From positions 1 through 6,886 of the forward strand of contig DPKU01000145.1 of assembly GCA_003542355.1 (NCBI GenBank): a DNA stretch of 6,886 bases, in the 5' to 3' direction. The number at the start of each line of letters is the position of its first letter. Positions within the stretch are counted from its first letter, which is position 1. The notes under the pieces were generated by a model. It was given only the letters and a program-made list of their open reading frames with translations. It searched no databases and was not told where the DNA came from. Of the stretch, positions 1 to 5,575 are shown in pieces. The DNA is from Clostridiales bacterium. GTDB lineage: Bacteria; Bacillota; Clostridia; Peptostreptococcales; Anaerovoracaceae. A program made the position numbers and the translations under genes.

Positions 1-943
1 GATCGTCGCCATCGCTTCGGATCCGGCCGCCCAGGGCTTGGATCATAGCTTTGACCGATTCGATCCGATCACTCTCTTTCAGGCGGAGACGGCCGCAGTT
101 TCGCAGAACGGTGGTTTCTTTTTTCCCGCAGGCCAGCACCGCCAGGATCGGGACCAGATCGGGGATCTCCCGCACATCCGTGTCGGTTTCTCCGCTGTCC
201 AGGATGGACCGGATCCGCCGGTCTGCCTGAAGGGAGGCTTCCGAAAGACCCAGGACCTCTATCGCGGAGCCCAGGGCAGAGGCCGCAAGCCAGAACGCGC
301 CGTTGCTCCAGTCGCCTTCTACAGGAAAAGAGGCTGGCGCGCGATAGGTTTGTCCGCCGGGGATGACCCAGCCTTTCTCCCCGGACCGGATCCGGATGCC
401 GAAGCGCTTCTGGCAGTCCAGCGTCATGTCCACGTAGGCGCTGCTTTCCAGGTCGGTGGTCAATATCAGTTCGCTGTCTCCGGACACAAGCGGCAAGGCC
501 AAAAGCAGGCCGCTGATGTACTGAGAGCTGATATTGCCGGGGATCTCGTAGCGGCCGCTCTGCAGGCGGCCTGAAAGGCGAAAGGGCAGCGCAGGCTGGG
601 AAAAGCAGATGCCGTGCTGCGTCAGGAGGCTCAAAAGAGGTTCCATGGGGCGCCGGGGCAGCCGCCCTTCTCCGGTAAAGGTGACGTCCAGCCCCAGGGC
701 GGCTGCGATGGGCACCAGCAGCCGGAGCGTGGTGCCGCTCTCGCGGCAGTCTGCCGCGCCGGCGCCCCGCAGGATCTCCAAAGCCTGTCTTGTGGCGATC
801 AGGTCTTCGGAAGGCTTTTCTATGGAAATCAGTTCCGGCTGTCCGCTCAGGGCTGCGCAGATCATGGCCCGGTGGGCCTGGGATTTGCTGGGGATGCTGT
901 GGATCGTCCCTTTCAGGATCGAGGGTTGGATCAGGATGTCCAT
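1..943 (-). CDS. aroA: EPSP synthase (3-phosphoshikimate 1-carboxyvinyltransferase), 3' end cut by window edge
   Basis: This enzyme joins shikimate-3-phosphate and phosphoenolpyruvate to give EPSP, the sixth step of the shikimate pathway, in the cytoplasm. The visible part is 314 codons. Family members are usually about 420-440 residues, so roughly the last quarter lies outside the window. Visible family motifs are SKSQAHR at residues 19-25 (phosphate-binding Lys20), ESGTTLRLL at 68-76, GRLPRRPM at 93-100, ISSQYISGLLLALPL from 138, EGDWSNGAFW at 209-218, IPDLVP at 260-265 (Asp262 matches the catalytic aspartate) and RLRLKESDRI at 285-294 (Glu290 matches the catalytic glutamate). The start is fixed by the aroB stop: TAA, one base, then ATG, with GGAG seven bases upstream inside the aroB end, so translation is probably coupled. 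Oddities are Arg67 where CGESG is common in Gram-positive homologues, and QAD where QGD is usual. The identity is secure. Confidence 0.95.
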   Translation of the reverse strand, partial: MDILIQPSILKGTIHSIPSKSQAHRAMICAALSGQPELISIEKPSEDLIATRQALEILRGAGAADCRESGTTLRLLVPIAAALGLDVTFTGEGRLPRRPMEPLLSLLTQHGICFSQPALPFRLSGRLQSGRYEIPGNISSQYISGLLLALPLVSGDSELILTTDLESSAYVDMTLDCQKRFGIRIRSGEKGWVIPGGQTYRAPASFPVEGDWSNGAFWLAASALGSAIEVLGLSEASLQADRRIRSILDSGETDTDVREIPDLVPILAVLACGKKETTVLRNCGRLRLKESDRIESVKAMIQALGGRIRSDGDD

Positions 944-944
944 A

Positions 945-1994
945 TTACTCCAATCCGGTTCGAAGCAATGTTTTCGCTTCCTCCAGGCTCAAGGTGACAA
1001 GCTCACATGCGCCGATGCGCCGGGGCAGGACCAGAGTCAGCTGGTCTTTGCGTTTCTTTTTGTCTGCGCCGACGGCAGTAAGGAGCTGCTGGACATCCCA
1101 TTCGATGGGACCCCAGAGTTCCCGGACTTCCAGCACTTGTCTCAGCGTCTTTAGCGTTCCTTTTTCTGCGAAGCCGCTCTTTTCCGCCGCCCGGGTGACA
1201 GCGATCATGCCCAGGGCTACAGCGCGTCCGTGTCGCAGGGTGTAATCGCTGCAGACTTCCATAGCGTGGCCCAATGTGTGCCCGAAATTCAGAAGCGCCC
1301 GCAAGCCTTCTTCTTTTTCATCCCGCTCCACGATGGACGCTTTCAAAGCTACGCAGCGCCGGATCACTTCTTCTTCGGAGAAGGATGCTTTCCCCAGGAG
1401 TTCAAAGAGGACCGGATCTCCGATCACGGCGCACTTTACTGCTTCCGCCGTTCCTTCGGCATAGATGTCTTCGGGCAGCGTTTGAAAGGTATCTGTGTCG
1501 CAAAAGACGGCTTTCGGCTGGCAGAAGGCGCCGGCCAGATTCTTCCCCTTGCTCAGGTTGATGCCGGTCTTTCCGCCTACGGAAGAATCCACTGCGGCCA
1601 GAAAGGTGGTGGGCACCTGGACGAACCGGATGCCCCGCAGGTAACATGCGGCCGCAAAGCCCGCCATGTCCCCTGTTACGCCGCCGCCCAGCGCCAGGAT
1701 CCCGTCGCTCCGATCGAAGCCTTCTTCCGCCAGAAATTCCAGCATCGCGCCAAAGGTGGGCAGGGTCTTTTGCGCCTCTCCGTTTGGAAAGACGAATTTT
1801 GACACGAGATAGCCGGCCTCTTTCAGAGACGCTTCCACCGACGGCCCGTAGTGTCGGTCCACCACATCGTCGGTGATCACTGCTATTTTACACCCGGAAA
1901 GTACAGAAGGCAAAAGTTCGCCCAGCTTGCCCAGGAGCCCCGGGCCGATCCTTACCGGATAAGCAGGATCCGTGTTCACGGTCACAGTGTTCAT
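945..1994 (-). CDS. aroB: 3-dehydroquinate synthase
   Basis: This enzyme converts DAHP to 3-dehydroquinate, the second shikimate step, using NAD and a divalent metal (usually zinc or cobalt). The protein is 349 aa, normal for the family. Motifs in order are NGEAQKT at 71-77, the NAD-binding GGGVTGDMAGF at 103-113, RGIRFVQVPTTFLAAVDSSVG from 120, GGKTGIN at 140-146 and KNLAGAFCQP at 151-160. Likely metal ligands by family comparison are Glu184 (AEAVK), His239 (NFGHTLGHA) and His255 (RHG). I chose the ATG at 1994 because the mature family N-terminus (MNTVTVNT, then the RIGPG region) begins there. The frame stays open further upstream, but only as overlap with tyrA. The start overlaps the tyrA stop as ATGA, and an AGAGAGGA stretch upstream can act as ribosome binding site, implying translational coupling. 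Only one base separates it from aroA. Confidence 0.97.
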   Translation of the reverse strand: MNTVTVNTDPAYPVRIGPGLLGKLGELLPSVLSGCKIAVITDDVVDRHYGPSVEASLKEAGYLVSKFVFPNGEAQKTLPTFGAMLEFLAEEGFDRSDGILALGGGVTGDMAGFAAACYLRGIRFVQVPTTFLAAVDSSVGGKTGINLSKGKNLAGAFCQPKAVFCDTDTFQTLPEDIYAEGTAEAVKCAVIGDPVLFELLGKASFSEEEVIRRCVALKASIVERDEKEEGLRALLNFGHTLGHAMEVCSDYTLRHGRAVALGMIAVTRAAEKSGFAEKGTLKTLRQVLEVRELWGPIEWDVQQLLTAVGADKKKRKDQLTLVLPRRIGACELVTLSLEEAKTLLRTGLE

Positions 1995-2839
1995 TCTTCC
2001 ATATCCTCTCTGTCGGCCAGTTCCTTGAGTTCCCGGCCTTCCCGCAGCAGCGCTGTCAGCTTCTCCCGGTCTTTGCCTGCCACAGCCTCCCGGAATTCCT
2101 GCAGGTGCGCCAGCATGCCGTCGATCTCCTCGGTCAGGTGCTCCGCATTCTCCAAAAATAGTTCGCTCCACATGGCCTCGTTCAACCGTGCGACCCGGGT
2201 CATGTCCTTGTAGCTGCCGGCGGAAAAGCCGTGCTGCAGCTGCGCTGTAGGGCTCTTGATATAAGCGCTGGACACCACGTGGGCCAGTTGGGATGTAAAG
2301 GCGATGCGCCGGTCGTGTTCTGCGGCCGTGGTGATCTCGATATTTCCGAATCCCAGGGCGCCCCAGAATTTTTTGATGCGCTGAAGCCGCTCCAGACCGA
2401 TGCCTTTGGGCGGCACCAAAAGGATGGAAGAATTTTTGAACATGGCGCCCTGGGCATTGTCAAATCCCCACCGCTCTACTCCGGCCATGGGATGGGCGCC
2501 CACGAAGCAATATCCGTTTTCCTCCGCATGGGGAAACAGCCGGTTGCAGATGGATTCCTTGACGCCGCCGCAGTCCATCACGATGCAGTCGGGCTTGAAG
2601 CGATGACTGTTGTCCTCGACCCATTGGACGATGTCGTTGGGATAAAGCGCGATCAGGATCATGTCGCAGACGCCGATGCGCTCCTCGGTCAGCTCCAGAT
2701 CGATGGCCTCCAGAAGCCTGGCTTTGTGGGTGGTGCTCACGTTGATGTCGTAGCCCAGTACCGTATCCGGCGTTTCCCGTTTGATGGATTTTGCGATGGA
2801 GCCTCCGATGAGGCCCAGGCCTACGATGCCGATGTTCAT
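1991..2839 (-). CDS. tyrA: Prephenate dehydrogenase, short form without ACT domain
   Basis: The enzyme oxidatively decarboxylates prephenate to 4-hydroxyphenylpyruvate, committing carbon to tyrosine. The protein is 282 aa. It opens with a Rossmann dinucleotide fold (GLGLIGGS at 7-14), and Asp31 at the end of the second strand suggests NAD rather than NADP. Further family marks are DCGGVK at 89-94, GAHPMAG at 114-120, the helical domain motif EHDRRIAFTSQLAH at 174-187, and SAGSYKDMTRVARLN from 206 followed by MWSELF. There is no C-terminal ACT domain like that of the longer Bacillus TyrA (about 370 aa), so feedback sensing through that domain is absent; the attenuator ahead of aroF may partly compensate (inference). 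Use of arogenate instead of prephenate cannot be excluded by eye. GGGAGGA lies six bases before the ATG. The gene starts 16 nt after aroF and its stop overlaps the aroB start. Confidence 0.93.
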   Translation of the reverse strand: MNIGIVGLGLIGGSIAKSIKRETPDTVLGYDINVSTTHKARLLEAIDLELTEERIGVCDMILIALYPNDIVQWVEDNSHRFKPDCIVMDCGGVKESICNRLFPHAEENGYCFVGAHPMAGVERWGFDNAQGAMFKNSSILLVPPKGIGLERLQRIKKFWGALGFGNIEITTAAEHDRRIAFTSQLAHVVSSAYIKSPTAQLQHGFSAGSYKDMTRVARLNEAMWSELFLENAEHLTEEIDGMLAHLQEFREAVAGKDREKLTALLREGRELKELADREDMEE

Positions 2840-2855
2840 GACAGTTCCTCCCTTG

Positions 2856-3878
2856 CTATTGACTCATTTCTTCGGATCGCATGGCATAGGGGCGTATGGC
2901 GAACACCGCTTTTGCCACGTCTGCAAAGCGCTCCGGCGTCAGCGACTGGGCGCCGTCGCACAGGGCGTGCTGGGGGTCGTTGTGGACTTCGATCATCAGT
3001 CCGTCTGCGCCGGCGGCAGTTGCGGCCAGGGCCAGGGGTTTCACCAGATCGGCGATCCCCGAGGCGTGGCTGGGGTCCACCATCACCGGAAGGTGAGTCT
3101 TCTTTTTCAGTACGGGAATGGCGGAGATATCCAGCGTATTGCGTGTGGCCGTCTCGAAGGTACGGATCCCGCGTTCGCAGAGAACCACGGCCTCGTTGCC
3201 ACCGGCCATGATGTATTCTGCGCTCATGAGCAGCTCGTCGATGGTGTTGGCCAGACCCCGCTTCAACAGGATGGGTTTGTCCACGTGCCCAAGCTCTTTG
3301 AGGAGCTGAAAGTTCTGCATATTTCGTGCCCCCACCTGGATCATGTCCACTTCTTCGAAATACTTCAGCTGGCCGATCTCCATGATCTCCGTCACCACGG
3401 GCAAGCCCGATGCTTTTTTCGCTTTGATCAGCAGCTCGATGCCGTTGCCGCCCAGTCCCTGGAAAGCATACGGAGACGTACGGGGCTTAAAGGCGCCGCC
3501 CCGGAGCAGCGTCGCGCCGCCCTCCAAAACGCCCATGGCCACCTGTTTCATCTGATCCTCGGTCTCGATGGAGCAGGGGCCTGCGCAGATCGCAAAGTGG
3601 CCGCCGCCGATCTTTACGCCGCCTACCTCCACGATCAGGTCGTCGGGATGAAACTTCCGGTTGGCGTTCTTATAGGGTTCCCGGATGCGCTTTACATCTT
3701 CCACGATGTCCAGGGACTTGATCAGCTCCATGTCGATGGTGGACGTGTCGCCCACCAGCCCCAGGACCAGGTTGTTGATCCCCAGGCTGGAGTGGATGGT
3801 GATGTTCTGGCTGGTGAGCCATACCGTCAGATTGTCCAGCTGTTCCGGATCGGGATTGGGTTTCAATACGACTATCAT
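2856..3878 (-). CDS. aroF: 3-deoxy-7-phosphoheptulonate (DAHP) synthase, type I-beta with N-terminal regulatory domain
   Basis: The enzyme condenses phosphoenolpyruvate with erythrose-4-phosphate, the entry step to all aromatic amino acids. The protein is 340 aa. Residues 1 to about 70 form a ferredoxin-like domain of the kind that mediates Tyr/Phe feedback in Thermotoga-type enzymes, followed by a linker and the TIM barrel. Barrel motifs are AGPCSIE at 99-105, RGGAFKPRTSPYAFQGLG from 126, KRG at 206-208, ERGIRTFET at 235-243, DPSHASG at 268-274 and IEVHNDPQHALCDG from 296. Cys102, His271, Glu297 and Asp308 match the known metal ligands. The start is supported by GGAGGT (3886-3891) seven bases upstream. 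It is the first large gene of the operon and sits directly behind an attenuator-type terminator whose leader peptide is loaded with Phe and Tyr codons. It may thus be controlled both allosterically and at transcription (inference). The symbol varies between genomes (aroF, aroG, or aroA in Bacillus). Confidence 0.96.
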   Translation of the reverse strand: MIVVLKPNPDPEQLDNLTVWLTSQNITIHSSLGINNLVLGLVGDTSTIDMELIKSLDIVEDVKRIREPYKNANRKFHPDDLIVEVGGVKIGGGHFAICAGPCSIETEDQMKQVAMGVLEGGATLLRGGAFKPRTSPYAFQGLGGNGIELLIKAKKASGLPVVTEIMEIGQLKYFEEVDMIQVGARNMQNFQLLKELGHVDKPILLKRGLANTIDELLMSAEYIMAGGNEAVVLCERGIRTFETATRNTLDISAIPVLKKKTHLPVMVDPSHASGIADLVKPLALAATAAGADGLMIEVHNDPQHALCDGAQSLTPERFADVAKAVFAIRPYAMRSEEMSQ

Positions 3879-3898
3879 TTTTTTGACCTCCGCCTAAT

Positions 3899-3929
3899 AA
3901 AAAACTCCCAAGCGTTCTGCTTCGGAGTT
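3899..3929 (-). terminator. Attenuator terminator (3:4 hairpin) before aroF
   Basis: On the minus strand the arms AACTCCGAAGC and GCTTGGGAGTT pair over ten base pairs with a single G.G mismatch. They enclose the loop AGAAC and run into six T residues, the layout of an intrinsic terminator. It lies between the short leader ORF and aroF, with the T-run only 20 nt before the aroF ATG, so it can only act to stop transcription before the operon. Part of its left arm, its whole loop and part of its right arm (3912-3920) are the perfect complement of a segment inside the leader ORF, so terminator and antiterminator cannot coexist. Confidence 0.9.
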
Positions 3930-3991
3930 GCAATCCATTTTGTAAGAGCGTCGCCTTACAAACAAGTCACTCGTCTTTCGCTGCAGAACGC
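3912..3991 (-). promoter_or_regulatory. Antiterminator (2:3 pairing)
   Basis: GCGTTCTGC in the leader RNA (3983-3991, codons 25-28 of the leader peptide) is perfectly complementary over nine bases to GCAGAACGC (3912-3920). The second segment consists of the top of the terminator stem and its loop. Pairing would disrupt the terminator and let RNA polymerase enter aroF. The two strands are bridged by a region holding the 8-bp hairpin at 3939-3962, which would bring them closer. The complementarity is read directly from sequence; the regulatory role is inferred from the classical trp/pheA attenuation model. Confidence 0.82.
3939..3962 (-). promoter_or_regulatory. Hairpin nested inside the antiterminator
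   Basis: TTTGTAAG and CTTACAAA form a perfect 8-bp stem around an 8-nt loop, starting five bases after the leader peptide stop codon. It has no T-run and so is not a terminator. It sits between segments 2 and 3 and could shorten the distance they must bridge, or act as a polymerase pause. A ribosome halted at the leader stop codon (3967-3969) would be expected to cover its first arm. Function is inferred. Confidence 0.65.
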
Positions 3992-4065
3992 AAAGAAACC
4001 TTGCGGTAATAATATCCTGCAAAGCTAAAGTAAAAGTATTCTGCTGCGAAACGGCTGGTTCTCAT
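3967..4065 (-). CDS. Phe/Tyr-rich leader peptide of the aro operon attenuator
   Basis: This is a 32-codon ORF whose product is probably not needed as a protein; its translation would report charged tRNA-Phe and tRNA-Tyr levels. Residues 6-20 read FAAEYFYFSFAGYYY: four Phe and five Tyr in fifteen positions, ending in a Tyr triplet. The remainder (RKVSLRSAAKDE, then TGA) has no aromatic residue. An AGGAG ribosome binding site (4075-4079) lies nine bases before the ATG. With a ribosome stalled at the Tyr triplet (codons at 4006-4014), the leading edge would sit about where segment 2 of the RNA switch (3983-3991) begins. A ribosome reaching the stop codon would cover most of segment 2. Position, codon content and the downstream terminator together make chance unlikely. 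It resembles the enteric PheL design but shows no sequence similarity that I recognise. Confidence 0.85.
   Translation of the reverse strand: MRTSRFAAEYFYFSFAGYYYRKVSLRSAAKDE
3976..4051 (-). promoter_or_regulatory. 1:2 protector hairpin of the attenuator
   Basis: In the leader RNA, TTTCGCAGCAGAA (4039-4051) and TTCTGCAGCGAAA (3976-3988) pair at twelve of thirteen positions, with one A.A mismatch. The loop of about 50 nt holds most of the Phe/Tyr codons (codons 10-20). The second arm shares six bases (3983-3988) with the antiterminator strand at 3983-3991, so 1:2 and 2:3 pairing exclude each other. This supplies the default state expected when no ribosome translates the leader: 1:2 forms, segment 3 is left free, and the terminator forms. 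Pairing is seen directly; the role is inferred from the classical model. Confidence 0.78.
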
Positions 4066-4094
4066 CGTTTGGATCTCCTATAAATATTGGATAT

Positions 4095-4123
4095 ACGTTA
4101 GCACAAAAAAATCGTACTGTAAA
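4095..4123 (-). promoter_or_regulatory. Candidate sigma-A-type promoter of the leader/aro operon
   Basis: TTTACA (4118-4123) is separated by 17 bases from TAACGT (4095-4100), which is preceded by TGC, an extended -10 signature. The -10 match is only moderate (three of six). TATATC a few bases downstream is an alternative -10 but lacks a well-spaced -35. Transcription would begin near 4087-4089, giving a short untranslated stretch before the leader peptide ribosome binding site. The location, between the patB terminator and the leader ORF, is exactly where a promoter is required. Confidence 0.5.
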
Positions 4124-4133
4124 GTCACTTTCG

Positions 4134-4168
4134 AAAAAAAAGCGGCCTTCGCATGTGCGAAGGCCGCT
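4134..4168 (-). terminator. Intrinsic terminator of patB
   Basis: AGCGGCCTTCGCA and TGCGAAGGCCGCT form a perfect stem of 12-13 bp with a tiny loop, followed on the minus strand by a run of eight T residues. It begins 13 nt after the patB stop codon. It isolates patB transcription from the aro leader, whose candidate promoter starts about ten bases further on. In the opposite direction an A-run precedes the stem and no T-run follows it, so it should act on the minus strand only. Confidence 0.95.
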
Positions 4169-4181
4169 GCATTGGATCGAA

Positions 4182-5348
4182 TTACAGTTTTTTGATCTCT
4201 CGAATGATCGACTGGACCGCCTGATCCACCAGTTCGTGGGTCGTCGCCAGATTCATGCGCACGAAGGGGACAAAGTTGTCTCCGCCGAACCATTCGCCAT
4301 AGTCGAAGGCGATGCCGCACTTGTCCTGCATAAAGGTTTTGACTTCTTCCTGGGTCTTGAAATATTTCTCAAAATTCATCCAGAGCAGATAGGTCCCCTG
4401 CAGGTCGGCTACGGTAACGTCGGGAATTTCCTTGGCAAAGGTGTCCCTTACGTATTCGAAGTTGCTGTAGATCTGTGCTTTGATCTCCTCCAGCCAATCT
4501 CTGCCGCCTTTGTAGGCTGCTTCCACGGCCACAAAGCCGAAAGCGTTGCCGTCGTAGGTGTGGATCCGTCTTTGATATTCCAGATAGCGCTCCCGCAGTT
4601 CTTCGTTGGGAATGATCACGATAGAATTCTGCAGGCCTGCCAGATTAAAGGTCTTGGAGGCGGCGGTCATGGTGATGCAGAAATCGTCGTAGTTGCCCAG
4701 GGTCGCGGTTGGGTAGTGCTTGTTGGAGCCGAATACGAAGTCCTGATGGATCTCGTCGGAAATGACCAGCACGTTGTGCTTGCGGCAGATCTCCATGAGC
4801 TGGCGGAGTTCTTCGGGGGACCAGACCCGGCCGATGGGATTGTGAGGCGAGCTCATGATAAAGAGCTTGACGTCGTTATCCACAATGTCTTTTTCAAATT
4901 TGGCAAAGTCGATGGTATAATCCATGCCGTTGCGCACCAGGTCGCACTGGATCAGGGTCCGGTCGTTCCACTTGGCGGCGTTGATCATGGGGTAATAGAC
5001 CGGTGTAAGCAGGATCACTGCATCGTCAGGCTTCGTGGCAAAGAGCAGGACCCAGTTGAACGCGGGCACGATGCCCGGGGCAAAGCAGATCCACTCTCTT
5101 TTGACGTCATATCCGTGGTATTTCTTTTCCCATTCGATAAAGGCGTCAAAATAGCCTTTCCCGGGAGAGTAATAGCCGAATGCTGCGGTGTCGATGTACT
5201 TCTTGAGGGCTTCCGTGATACAGGGAGCTTCCTTGAAATCCATATCGGCTACCCACATTGCCAGAAGATCGGGATCGCCAAACTGCGAATCCAGCGCATC
5301 CCATTTTGCGCTGTCGGTCCCGCGTCTGTCGATGTATTTCAGTGCCAT
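4182..5348 (-). CDS. patB: PatB/MalY-type PLP-dependent C-S lyase/aminotransferase
   Basis: This is a fold-type I PLP enzyme of 388 aa, normal for the MalY/PatB group. Members cleave the C-S bond of cystathionine or cysteine conjugates to thiol, pyruvate and ammonia, and some also transaminate. Marks are MWVADMDF at 31-38, typical of this subgroup, PVYYPM from 116, SSPHNPIGRVW from 166 (substrate/cofactor-binding Asn170), VISDEIHQDF from 195 (Asp198 contacts the pyridine nitrogen), TAASKTFNLAGLQ from 228 with Lys232 as the Schiff-base lysine, and a C-terminal RMNLA with Arg364 as likely carboxylate-binding arginine. The start was chosen for the AGGAGG seven bases upstream; the open frame further upstream lacks family similarity. 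It has its own terminator and is transcribed separately from the aro genes. True substrate is unknown: cystathionine beta-lyase, cysteine desulfhydrase or an aromatic/methionine aminotransferase are possible. Confidence 0.88.
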   Translation of the reverse strand: MALKYIDRRGTDSAKWDALDSQFGDPDLLAMWVADMDFKEAPCITEALKKYIDTAAFGYYSPGKGYFDAFIEWEKKYHGYDVKREWICFAPGIVPAFNWVLLFATKPDDAVILLTPVYYPMINAAKWNDRTLIQCDLVRNGMDYTIDFAKFEKDIVDNDVKLFIMSSPHNPIGRVWSPEELRQLMEICRKHNVLVISDEIHQDFVFGSNKHYPTATLGNYDDFCITMTAASKTFNLAGLQNSIVIIPNEELRERYLEYQRRIHTYDGNAFGFVAVEAAYKGGRDWLEEIKAQIYSNFEYVRDTFAKEIPDVTVADLQGTYLLWMNFEKYFKTQEEVKTFMQDKCGIAFDYGEWFGGDNFVPFVRMNLATTHELVDQAVQSIIREIKKL

Positions 5349-5404
5349 GTTGATTCCTCCTATAAATCGATAAAATAAGTAGTGTGAAAAGTGGTTATCG
5401 AGAA

Positions 5405-5426
5405 AGAGCCCGAGGGCCAGGGCTCT
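5405..5426. repeat. GC-rich hairpin in patB upstream region
   Basis: AGAGCCC and GGGCTCT form a perfect 7-bp inverted repeat around an 8-nt spacer, about 57 bases before the patB start codon. On the minus strand it is followed by TTTCTC rather than a clean T-run, so a terminator is unlikely. It could be a hairpin in the patB 5' untranslated RNA or a protein-binding site. Confidence 0.4.
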
Positions 5427-5443
5427 CGCATACTCTGCACCCA

Positions 5444-5463
5444 ATGATATCAAAAAATATCAT
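5444..5463. repeat. AT-rich inverted repeat in the divergent intergenic region
   Basis: ATGATAT, six bases, then ATATCAT form a perfect 7-bp inverted repeat. On the minus strand it overlaps TTGATA (5448-5453), a five-of-six match to a -35 hexamer pointing toward patB, although no good -10 follows at the right spacing. The layout is compatible with an operator near a patB promoter, but this is weak evidence. Confidence 0.4.
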
Positions 5464-5491
5464 CAACCGCAAGGCATTCTCCGGATCATTA

Positions 5492-5520
5492 TTGTATGCG
5501 CAATGGAATTGCGGTATGAT
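5492..5520 (+). promoter_or_regulatory. Candidate transporter promoter with internal palindrome
   Basis: TTGTAT (5492-5497), a 17-base spacer and TATGAT (5515-5520) resemble a sigma-A promoter reading toward the OPT transporter gene, with the -10 matching five of six bases. The spacer holds a perfect inverted repeat, CGCAAT-GGA-ATTGCG (5499-5513). A palindrome between -35 and -10 is a common place for a repressor operator, so regulation by an unidentified protein is plausible. Confidence 0.5.
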
Positions 5521-5575
5521 AATCGAACAGGGCACGAAGGAAAAAATTCTACCGTGACCCGGAAGGAGAAGAAAA

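Noticed and set aside
1995..2171. N-terminal extension of aroB beyond 1994
   Set aside because: The upstream frame overlaps tyrA, shows low-complexity out-of-frame sequence, and the family N-terminus begins at the ATG overlapping the tyrA stop.
2781..4028. Long plus-strand open frame of 415 codons
   Set aside because: It lies antisense across aroF and part of the leader, shows no domain-like motifs, and mirrors the codon structure of a secure gene in GC-rich DNA.
3879..4133. T-box riboswitch before aroF
   Set aside because: The conserved T-box stretch (AGGGTGGNACCGCG-like) is absent on the minus strand, and the leader is shorter than most T-boxes. The pairings are fully explained by a leader-peptide attenuator.
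4155..5378. Plus-strand open frame of 407 codons opposite patB
   Set aside because: It is antisense to a clear PLP enzyme, lacks a convincing ribosome binding site and recognisable motifs, and runs through the patB terminator stem.
5405..5426. Intrinsic terminator on the minus strand in the patB leader
   Set aside because: The hairpin is only 7 bp and is followed by TTTCTC rather than a T-run; no leader ORF or alternative pairing comparable to the aro leader was found.
5349..5453. Upstream start for patB
   Set aside because: The extra residues lack family similarity, cross a GC-rich hairpin, and the internal ATG at 5348 has an ideal AGGAGG site.
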